DNA of 64,000 bases from the NCBI RefSeq assembly GCF_021502675.1, contig NZ_JAKFHA010000001.1:458855-522854 (forward strand). Direction: 5' to 3'. Origin of the DNA: Yinghuangia soli (lineage in GTDB: Bacteria; Actinomycetota; Actinomycetes; Streptomycetales; Streptomycetaceae). The position numbers were made by a program, and so were the translations under genes. Below, one piece after another: positions 41,731 to 48,727 of this stretch; within the stretch, counting starts at the first letter, position 1; every line of letters begins with the position of its first letter. Under the pieces are notes generated by a model. That model saw only the letters and a program-made list of their open reading frames with translations, was not told the origin of the DNA and made no database searches.

Positions 41731-41778
41731 GTACGTGGAGCGCCGTACATGGAGCGCGGTACGTGGAGCGCCGTACAT
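41731..41778. repeat. 14-bp tandem repeat, about 3.5 copies
   Basis: Units GTAC-G/A-TGGAGCGCC/G follow head to tail; the fourth copy is partial. GTAC dyads recur every 14 bp. Confidence 0.8.
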
Positions 41779-42027
41779 AGTTCGTGGTGCGTGCGCAGTG
41801 CGCTGCGAGCAATGCGCCGTTCACGCCGCACAGGCCCGCCCGGCCCCACCCGGTACTGCCCGCGCCTGCCCCCGGCGCCTTCCCCCGCGCCTGTCCCCCG
41901 GCCCTGGCCTCGCGACCAGGGTGAACGGCATGATCCCAGCCCGCACGGCGCCGGACCATCCCTTGGCCGGGAAGAAAGGGAGACTGCCTACGATCGGGCC
42001 GTACCCGTCACCCCGTGGAGGCCCCCT

Positions 42028-43485
42028 GTGACCCCGCCCGCGACCCCGTCCGCGACCCCGCTCGTGCCCCTCGCCGTCCCGGCGGCGGCCGACCGCCCGG
42101 ACGCCGTCGTCGTGGACGGCCGGGCGATGAGCCGCGAGGAGCTGTTCGGCGCGGCCGCGGCCGTGGCCCGGGACATCGCAGGCGCACGTGCCGTCGCCGT
42201 CCGCGCGACCGCATCCGCGGGCACGGTGGCGGCGACGCTGGGCGGGCTGCTGGCCGGGGTCCCCGTGGTGCCGGTACCGCCGGACTCCGGGCCGGTCGAA
42301 CGCGCGCACATCCTGGGCGACTCCGGAGCCGAACTGCTCCTGGAGCCCGATCCGGCCGGTGCCCCCGGCTGGTCGACAGACGACCTGGCCCTCCCCGTCG
42401 TCCCGGTCGACCCGGCACGCCGCGCCGACCCCGCGTACACCCGGACCGCGCCCGAGCCCGCACCCGACAGCGCCGCGCTCATCCTCTACACGAGCGGCAC
42501 GACGGGTGCCCCCAAGGGCGTACTGCTGTCCGCGGCCGCGCTGGCCGCCGACCTGGATGCGCTGGCCGACGCGTGGGCGTGGACGCCCGACGACGTCCTC
42601 GTCCACGGCCTGCCGCTCTTCCACGTGCACGGTCTGGTCCTGGGCGTGCTGGGCGCACTGCGCACCGGCTCGCGCGTCGTGCACACCGGGCGCCCGACCC
42701 CGCAGGCGTATGCCAAGGCCGGCGGCTCGCTCTATTTCGGCGTCCCCACGGTGTGGTCGCGGATCGCCGACGACCCGGCGTCGGCGCGGGCGCTCTCCGG
42801 TGCGCGGCTGCTGGTCTCCGGCAGTGCACCGCTCCCGGTCCCGGTCTTCGACCGGCTCGCCGCGCTGACCGGGCAGGCCCCTGCAGAGCGGTACGGCATG
42901 ACCGAGACGCTGATCACCGTCTCGGCCCGCGCGGACGGCCCGAAGCAGGCCGGCTGGGTCGGTACGCCGCTCGCCGGCATCGCCACGCGCCTCGTCGGCG
43001 AGGACGGCTCCGCGGTGCCGCACGACGGTGAGTCGGTCGGTGAACTCCAGGTCTCCGGGCCGACGTTGTTCGACGGCTACCTGAACCGTCCGGACGCCAC
43101 CGCGGAGTCGATGACCCCGGACGGCTGGTTCCGCACCGGCGACGTCGCCGCGGTCGCGGCGGACGGCCGGCACCGGATCGTGGGACGCGCGTCCACGGAC
43201 CTGATCAAGACCGGCGGCTACCGCGTAGGCGCGGGCGAGGTGGAGAGCGCGCTGCTCGCCCATCCGGGGGTCCGCGAGGCGGCGGTCGTCGGCCGCCCGC
43301 ACGACGATCTCGGCCAGGAGATCGTGGCGTACGTGGTGGCCGAGGGGGTCTCCGGTACGGAGCTCACCGACTTCGTGGCCCGCTCGCTGTCGGTCCACAA
43401 GCGCCCGCGCCGCGTCCTGCTGCGCGACGAACTGCCGCGCAACGCGATGGGCAAAGTCCAGAAGAAGCAGCTGGCGGACGACTGA
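42028..43485 (+). CDS. MatB-like acyl-CoA synthetase (malonyl/methylmalonyl-CoA ligase type)
   Basis: A 485-residue adenylate-forming enzyme that makes acyl-CoA from acid, ATP and CoA. Motifs: LYTSGTTGAPKGVLL (P-loop), VHGLPLFHVHGLVLGVLGALR, ERYGMTETL, DGWFRTGD, TDLIKTGGYRVGAGEVE and PRNAMGKVQK with the catalytic Lys. The block HTGR-P and LLVSGSAPLP and MTETL are very close to the S. coelicolor malonyl-CoA ligase MatB, including the Arg (in VVHTGR) that pairs with the distal carboxylate in MatB. GTG at 42028 has GGAGG 6 nt upstream. It could supply malonyl- or methylmalonyl-CoA; specificity is unproven. Confidence 0.9.
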   Translation: MTPPATPSATPLVPLAVPAAADRPDAVVVDGRAMSREELFGAAAAVARDIAGARAVAVRATASAGTVAATLGGLLAGVPVVPVPPDSGPVERAHILGDSGAELLLEPDPAGAPGWSTDDLALPVVPVDPARRADPAYTRTAPEPAPDSAALILYTSGTTGAPKGVLLSAAALAADLDALADAWAWTPDDVLVHGLPLFHVHGLVLGVLGALRTGSRVVHTGRPTPQAYAKAGGSLYFGVPTVWSRIADDPASARALSGARLLVSGSAPLPVPVFDRLAALTGQAPAERYGMTETLITVSARADGPKQAGWVGTPLAGIATRLVGEDGSAVPHDGESVGELQVSGPTLFDGYLNRPDATAESMTPDGWFRTGDVAAVAADGRHRIVGRASTDLIKTGGYRVGAGEVESALLAHPGVREAAVVGRPHDDLGQEIVAYVVAEGVSGTELTDFVARSLSVHKRPRRVLLRDELPRNAMGKVQKKQLADD

Positions 43486-43536
43486 CCGGAGCGCCGCGGC
43501 GCGGGCACCCGCGGACGGACATGACAAGCTGTCGCC

Positions 43537-43899
43537 ATGGGTTTGTTCACTGTCGACGAGGCGCGCGAGGTCCTGGCCGAGCTGCTCCCGGTCCTCGACG
43601 AGATCGTGGCGCTGCGCGCACAGGCCGCCGAGTTGTCCACCGACCTCGCGGAGGGCACCGGCCCGACCGAGCACGGCGGGCTCCCCGAGCTCAAGGGCTT
43701 GCACGCCCGCCTCGACGAGCTGATGACCCGCGTCCAGGAGACCGGCGCCGAGCTCAAGGGGTTCGCTCCCCTCCTCGTCGACTTCCCGTCCGACCTCGAC
43801 GGCACCCCGGTGCTGCTCTGCTGGCTCGAAGGCGACCGCGCGCTCACCTGGTACCACCGCACCGACACCGGCTTCGCCGGCCGCCGGCCGCTCACGTAG
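43537..43899 (+). CDS. DUF2203 family protein
   Basis: A 120-residue helical protein with the DUF2203 pattern: LFTVDEAREVLAELLPVLDE at the start, a GTELKGFAPLLVDFP-type block (GAELKGFAPLLVDFP) and the ending VLLCWLEGDRALTWYHRTDTGFAGRRPL. Function is unknown for the family. It follows the acyl-CoA synthetase by 51 bp on the same strand and may be cotranscribed. Confidence 0.88.
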   Translation: MGLFTVDEAREVLAELLPVLDEIVALRAQAAELSTDLAEGTGPTEHGGLPELKGLHARLDELMTRVQETGAELKGFAPLLVDFPSDLDGTPVLLCWLEGDRALTWYHRTDTGFAGRRPLT

Positions 43900-43954
43900 C
43901 GGCTCCGCACGAAGCGGCCGCACACGCAGCGACTCCTCAGCACACCGGAAGCCT

Positions 43955-45439
43955 TCAAGCCACGCCGCCTCGGCCAAGGAACGCCCGTACCACACCGTCC
44001 AGTTCGTGTACGTCCAGGCGATACTCCGCGGCCGCCACGTTCATACCGATCCAATGCCCGATCGGCACACTCCACGCCGCCTCCACCGCGACGGGCGTCC
44101 TCTGTGGCTCACGCAATTCCGCGGTAAGGCGCCCAAAGTCCGCCGCAGCCCTGCCCGTCTTGCCTGGCGATCCCGTCGTCTCTCCCGTACGCCAGATAAC
44201 CGCCGACCCCACGCTCTTCCACGCGTCCACGACGCCCACTTCGAGCGTGTCCGGCGCCGCCGCGGACAGCAGCGCCGTGCCGTCCGGCAGCCTCCAGTAC
44301 TCCGGGGCAGCGGCAAGCGACCTCCACCGCCCATCCCAGACTGCAGCCGCCACCCCGTGCAGGAACTCCCGATCCCTGGTCCGAGCCCCAAGGAAGACCC
44401 GGTCCGCGAAGAACACCTCCACGGCAACGTCCTCACCCTGCGCGTCCAGCCACTCGTCGAGAAGCCGCACAGCTCCCCCGGCACCGCCGATACTCCCGGC
44501 ACCCTCCGCCCCAGGCTCCAGAACCAGCGGGTGCTCCCACGCCCCATCGGCGGCCAACTGCACCTTGGTCACCGGAAGCCGCCCCCACCGAGCCAGCGCC
44601 GCAGGCAATAGCTCCGTCGGATCCGCCTCCACCCCCGAAGCCAGACGTGCCCGATCCGCAGCCGCCCCCACAGCACGCCGTACCGCCAACGGCACGTCCG
44701 CACCGTCCAGTTCGTCGAGCGCAGCCCGTGTCGTCCCGCCCGGCGTGGCCACCGCCTCCACCAGAGCCGCAGGCGTATCGGCCGACCCCCGCATCAAGGC
44801 GGCCGCCCCGAACAGGGTCTGCGTGACCAGGGTGCGAACGGCGTCCGCATCCAGCCCCTGCCCCAGCGCGGCGTCCGACATCGCCGACGCCTGGTGATAC
44901 AGGAACGCGGGCCCGGACCCGGCAATCGCCGTCGCCGCAGGCTGCGCGTCCTCACCGACCCACAACGTCGCCCCAAGCAGATCGAACAACGCCTGCACAC
45001 GCGCCCGTTCACCGACCCCCAGGCGAGCATCAGCTGACAGACACGACATCCCTTCCCGCACACCCACCGCCGTATTGGTCATCGCCCGCACCACAGACGT
45101 ACCCGATGGCAGCAACGCCCCCAGCCGCGCCAGCGACACCCCGGCCGCCAGGGACACCACCACGGCATCCGGCCGGAGCACCGGCGTCACCCGTTCGAGA
45201 GTCGCCGCCACCGCACCCGGCGGTACAACCAACACCACAACCCCCGCACCGCCGACCACCTCGCGCGCATCGGCCGACACGCGGACCCCGTACGTCGCGG
45301 ACAGCCGCTCGGCATCGTCCGCGGACCGCGTCGAGCCGGAAAGAGCGGTACGCGCCACGCCCGCGTCGAGCAGTCCGCGGAGGATCGCCTCCCCGAGGTG
45401 CCCGAGTCCGACGATGGCGACAGCGTCGTGATCATCCAT
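43955..45439 (-). CDS. Pyrroline-5-carboxylate reductase-like protein fused to an unknown C-terminal domain
   Basis: A 494-residue fusion. Residues 1-265 are a ProC-type reductase: VAIVGLGHLGEAILRGLLDAG (NAD(P) fold), SGSTRSADDAERL, AIAGSGPAFLYHQASAMSDAA and VATPGGTTRAALDEL. It would reduce pyrroline-5-carboxylate or a related imine. Residues about 285-494 are a separate domain (VEVFFADRVFLGARTRDREFLHGVAAAVWDG, EYWRLPDGTALLSAAAPDTLEVGVVDAW) with no family I recognise. The frame is continuous, so this is a true fusion. ATG at 45439 has only a weak ribosome binding site. A housekeeping proC is expected elsewhere. Confidence 0.82.
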   Translation of the reverse strand: MDDHDAVAIVGLGHLGEAILRGLLDAGVARTALSGSTRSADDAERLSATYGVRVSADAREVVGGAGVVVLVVPPGAVAATLERVTPVLRPDAVVVSLAAGVSLARLGALLPSGTSVVRAMTNTAVGVREGMSCLSADARLGVGERARVQALFDLLGATLWVGEDAQPAATAIAGSGPAFLYHQASAMSDAALGQGLDADAVRTLVTQTLFGAAALMRGSADTPAALVEAVATPGGTTRAALDELDGADVPLAVRRAVGAAADRARLASGVEADPTELLPAALARWGRLPVTKVQLAADGAWEHPLVLEPGAEGAGSIGGAGGAVRLLDEWLDAQGEDVAVEVFFADRVFLGARTRDREFLHGVAAAVWDGRWRSLAAAPEYWRLPDGTALLSAAAPDTLEVGVVDAWKSVGSAVIWRTGETTGSPGKTGRAAADFGRLTAELREPQRTPVAVEAAWSVPIGHWIGMNVAAAEYRLDVHELDGVVRAFLGRGGVA

Positions 45440-45510
45440 CCCGGGCCGGTTCCCCGAAGCCGCCGACCCCAGACATCCCCCGCGTCCACCAAGCCGACCG
45501 ACGGACGCCG

Positions 45511-45834
45511 TCACCAGCCCTTGGCAGCCCCCGCCCGGTCGACCAGCAGCGGGATCGCCGTGCAGCTCCAGTAGTGCAGAGACACTATGCCGTCGCTGAT
45601 CCCCGACCCGGTACGGAACTGCGCGACCGGGATCGCTTCGTCCTGCCCCGGCAGCCACTGCGGCGCCACGCCCACCACCTCGGTGAAGGCCTCCTCGAGG
45701 ACGCGCCGCGTCGCGAAGGCGTCGTCAGGCAGCGGCCGGCCCCGCAGGTACTCGCGCATCGCCGCCCACACATGAGGGTCGCCGCGCAGGCCCCACTGCC
45801 ACGGCGAGCGCTCGAACAACTCGTCCAGGTTCAC
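45511..45834 (-). CDS. Hypothetical protein (107 residues)
   Basis: The start GTG at 45834 has AGGAGG 5 nt upstream, which strongly supports a gene. The protein (LDELFERSPWQWGLRGDPHVWAAM..., FATRRVLEEAFTEVVGVAPQWL, IVSLHYWSCTAIPLLVDRA) is Trp-rich and soluble. It resembles the many small partner or immunity-type proteins of streptomycetes in size and composition, but no family is recognised. It lies 71 bp before the ProC fusion on the same strand and may form an operon with it. Confidence 0.72.
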   Translation of the reverse strand: MNLDELFERSPWQWGLRGDPHVWAAMREYLRGRPLPDDAFATRRVLEEAFTEVVGVAPQWLPGQDEAIPVAQFRTGSGISDGIVSLHYWSCTAIPLLVDRAGAAKGW

Positions 45835-45993
45835 CGCGGCCTCCTGACCGAAAGATCCCGACCACGATATCGAGCCGCCGTCCGCGCTCCGCGTTTGCCG
45901 ACCCCCGAAGCGGCAAGCGTCAAGGTCGCCAACCACCCGTCACACACGCCACCCCGCCCACCACCCACACACCCTCAGGACCGGAGAGGCTCC

Positions 45994-46431
45994 ATGGCAC
46001 TCACCCACCAAGAACGCGAGGCAATGCTGGCCGAACCGCACGTGGCGGCCCTGTCCGTGGACGCGGGACCAGGCCGCGGCCCGCTGACCGTACCCCTCTG
46101 GTACCTCTACACCGCGGACGGCGACCTCCAGATCCTGACCGGCGCCGACTCCCGCAAGGCCCGGCTGATCAAGGCCGCAGGCCGGTTCTCCCTGATGATC
46201 GACCGCGTCGACCCCACCGCCCGCTACATCTCCGTCGAAGGCCCGGTCATCGACATCAGCCCCGGCACACGCGCCCACCTCCACGCCATGGCGTCGCGCT
46301 ACCTCCCCGCAGAACTGGTCGACGCCTACGTGGATTTCGCCGACGCCAACCACGGCGAGACGGTACTGATCACCCTCCGCCCCGAACACCACCTGAGCGC
46401 CGACCTAGGCGACGGATCCGTCGCCAACTGA
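45994..46431 (+). CDS. Pyridoxamine 5'-phosphate oxidase-like (split-barrel flavin/F420-binding) protein
   Basis: A 145-residue split beta-barrel protein: EAMLAEPHVAALSVDAGPGRGPLTVPLWYLYTADGDLQILTG, SRKARLIKAAGRFSLMIDR and RYISVEGPVIDI are characteristic of PPOX-like FMN/F420 or heme-binding proteins. ATG at 45994 has GAGAGG 4 nt upstream. Members reduce small enones or dyes with F420 or FMN; the cofactor cannot be assigned safely. Confidence 0.87.
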   Translation: MALTHQEREAMLAEPHVAALSVDAGPGRGPLTVPLWYLYTADGDLQILTGADSRKARLIKAAGRFSLMIDRVDPTARYISVEGPVIDISPGTRAHLHAMASRYLPAELVDAYVDFADANHGETVLITLRPEHHLSADLGDGSVAN

Positions 46432-46512
46432 CCCCCGCCGCCCGCTGGCGCCGCCCCCTCCGCCCACCACCCCGGTCGGACGCCCTCTCCCCACCAGCCA
46501 CGGGCAGGCGGG

Positions 46513-47295
46513 TCATCGCCGATCCGTTGTGCCTACCGGCTGCCGGACTTCGCTGCGCAGTTGAAGGGTCGTGCGGGCGAACGCGGCCAGGTCCACCTCT
46601 CGGGGATCCTCGACATCGGCACGCAGGATCGGGACCTTGACCGTCCCGAGGGTGTTGTCGTCGGCCCATGCGCACAGGGCGTATGCGCCTTCAGGCCCGC
46701 CGGTGTGCACCACGCAGCCGACCTTGACGTCGGAACCGGGCGGTGTCATGTCACGCGGCGGCACCGCCACGACGACTTGTTGAGGGACATCGGGCCTCAG
46801 CAATTTCTCGCGGTGGAGGTCCGGATTCCTGAAACGGCCGTGCATACCGAAGAAGAGCAACGGGCCGGCACCGGTCGAGGCCATCGCGTTCGGAGTGGCG
46901 GGCCCGTAAACGGCAGCGACCGGTATCGGATCCTTGGCGTCCGGGATCTCGGTGCCGTCGTCGCGCTGGTTCACGGTCGGGCGCTCCTGCAGCTTGTACG
47001 CGCCGTCCATCAGCGTCTCCGGCACCACGATCCGGTACTCCGCGGCGGGGAACTCACTCTCGGAGTCCTCGTTCCCGCCGGCCAGCTTGTACGCGCCTAC
47101 GCCCAACCCCAACGCCAGCACAAGGCAGCCCGCGACAGCCGCCACCAGCCGGGTCCGCTTCCGCTTCGGTGCCGCGGTCGGCGCCGTGCCCCAGGACGGC
47201 TGCGCCTGGGGCGGTTGCGGCCAGGACCCGTTCCCGGGTCCGTGCGTCGGCTCGCCCGGCGCGGGGGGCTGCGGGGGCCTGGGGGGAATGGTCAT
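46513..47295 (-). CDS. Single-pass membrane protein with Pro-rich cytosolic tail
   Basis: A 260-residue protein: a Pro/Gln-rich cytosolic N-terminus (1-42), a KRKRTR stop-transfer and span LVAAVAGCLVLALGLGVGAYKLAG (residues about 50-72), and an extracellular domain with two cysteines (KVGCVVHTGG, AYALCAWAD). This layout is widespread in streptomycetes. No family is recognised. Start at 47295 is chosen by frame; the ribosome binding site is weak. Confidence 0.72.
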   Translation of the reverse strand: MTIPPRPPQPPAPGEPTHGPGNGSWPQPPQAQPSWGTAPTAAPKRKRTRLVAAVAGCLVLALGLGVGAYKLAGGNEDSESEFPAAEYRIVVPETLMDGAYKLQERPTVNQRDDGTEIPDAKDPIPVAAVYGPATPNAMASTGAGPLLFFGMHGRFRNPDLHREKLLRPDVPQQVVVAVPPRDMTPPGSDVKVGCVVHTGGPEGAYALCAWADDNTLGTVKVPILRADVEDPREVDLAAFARTTLQLRSEVRQPVGTTDRR

Positions 47296-47427
47296 GGCAG
47301 CGAAGCTACTTCACGGCCGTGCTGCCGCGCGTTGCGGGCCAGGGGCACCGGCACGCCGCATCGCGGTCGCCCTCATCGGAGACAGAGCCGCTCACACGCG
47401 AAAGAGCCTCGCCCTACTGGGCCGTGA

Positions 47428-47760
47428 TCAGCCAGTCACATAGTGACCGGTGATCAGAAGGCGCGCTTCGTAGTGCGCGCGCATGTCGGGGAAGGCGTCG
47501 TCATTCAGCGCCGCAGCTATGTACTGCTTCATCTGCGGGGTCTCCGGCCCGTCGGTCCACTCAAGAACCCATCGCTTGTTCCGGAACCGGAGCGTCACCT
47601 CGACTCCGGCGACTCCTGACAGCTGCGCAGCGAGGCGATGCGCTTGGACACTGCGGCTGACCACGAAAACTCCCAGACCGTCGGCGGCATGTTCGAGATG
47701 CGTGGCGAGCCTATCCACGCCGACAGACACAGCAGTTGTCCCCGCACACAGATCCGTCAC
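47428..47760 (-). CDS. Small hypothetical protein (about 110 residues)
   Basis: A mixed alpha/beta protein (VSVGVDRLATHLEHAADGLGVFVVSRSVQAHRLAAQLS, VTLRFRNKRWVLEWTDG, MKQYIAAALNDDAFPDMRAHYEARL). Codon bias supports coding. GTG at 47760 is the best start by conservation-like content, with a weak ribosome binding site. The domain looks like those of small streptomycete regulator-associated proteins; function unknown. Confidence 0.55.
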   Translation of the reverse strand: MTDLCAGTTAVSVGVDRLATHLEHAADGLGVFVVSRSVQAHRLAAQLSGVAGVEVTLRFRNKRWVLEWTDGPETPQMKQYIAAALNDDAFPDMRAHYEARLLITGHYVTG

Positions 47761-47906
47761 GCCGCGCCCCGCTTCGGGTGGCAGGTTCCAATACGTGGGG
47801 CCAGATCTGGGTGGAACCGTCCCGCCGAACCAGCGAGTCGACCAAGTACAGCGCTGTCCGTGGCGTTCATGCGAACGCCGACACCGGAGGCAGACTGCTC
47901 CGACGC

Positions 47907-48164
47907 CTACGGCCGCCATTCCTCGCGGTAGGCGGCGCTGTAGTCATACGCCTGGGTGAGAACGCGAAGGGCGTATTCCACCCCCGCCGAACGGGCATCC
48001 GTGGCATCCATGGCCTTGTGGTCGTTCGCCAGTTGCCAGATCAGGTCGAGCATAGGCAGATGGCTGTCCAGAAGGGCTTCTCCGCCCATGGTGTCGGCCA
48101 CGAAAGCATAGGCATGGTTGTCGTCCATGATGCGCCCGACGAGGAACCCCAGCAGATCGTCCAT
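47907..48164 (-). CDS. DUF6221-like small protein
   Basis: An 85-residue protein whose C-terminus (ALRVLTQAYDYSAAYREEWRP) matches the YR-D/E-EWRP ending typical of DUF6221 proteins of streptomycetes and their phages, and whose N-terminus MDDLLGFLVGRIMDDN also fits. It is shorter than most members, lacking the Cys/Trp middle portion. AGGATGAG lies before the ATG at 48164. Function unknown. Confidence 0.7.
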   Translation of the reverse strand: MDDLLGFLVGRIMDDNHAYAFVADTMGGEALLDSHLPMLDLIWQLANDHKAMDATDARSAGVEYALRVLTQAYDYSAAYREEWRP

Positions 48165-48727
48165 GCACTCATCCTGGCGCGCCGCGCTGCTCGGCCGCCC
48201 CCGATTAAGGACGGTGGCGAACCGGCGGGTGCGGATCACGTCTCGTCAGAATTGTTGTTGCCAGAGCGCTCAACGCGTCGTCGCGTTGCCGGCGCTCGAG
48301 ACGGAACGAGCCGAACGCCGTGTGGTCGCGAGTCTTGCGGTGAGGCTGCGCGAAGGAGTCTCAGACCACGAGATCTGCGCTCATGGTGATGCGGCCGTGA
48401 GTGGCCGGCATGCCCGCTCTCCGCATTCACGGCCGAGCAAACGCGTCCCCGGCCCCATCGCGTCGGTGGACGGTCCGCGGAAGTCACGGCAGTTCGCGAG
48501 ATCCGTGACAACCTTCAGGGTGCCGGCGTACTTGCCGGCCATGGACCGGTGCGGCCGGTTTCGTCTCGTCGGCGTGCGCGCCCCACCGCAGCGCGCGGCA
48601 GGTGCTCAGTGTCATCCATCGCCTCGCCCAAGGCCGCAAAGGGGAATTCCCTATTCCGCTGCCGGAGTTGCCGAAGTTCCGGGATGCTGGGCCGTGTTAC
48701 TGCACACGTTGTGGACCGGGGGCGGCA
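48165..48727. other. 563-bp region without a recognised gene upstream of the STAND gene
   Basis: Frames here lack supported starts. A small GCCGGCGTACTTGCCGGC hairpin lies at about 48521-48538. Codon periodicity near 48600-48725 in the frame of the following gene includes PCYCTRCGPG, which may be the end of a lost gene or an N-terminal extension, but GGGGG 5 nt before the ATG at 48728 favours the shorter protein. Confidence 0.4.

Larger units (their letters stand above)
41508..42027. other. 520-bp intergenic region rich in short tandem repeats
   Basis: The region upstream of both the lipoprotein and acyl-CoA synthetase genes has no supported gene. It contains a GCCGAGC/CTGTGCC array (41545-41660) and a 14-bp array (41731-41778), and promoters for both genes must lie here. 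Confidence 0.6.
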
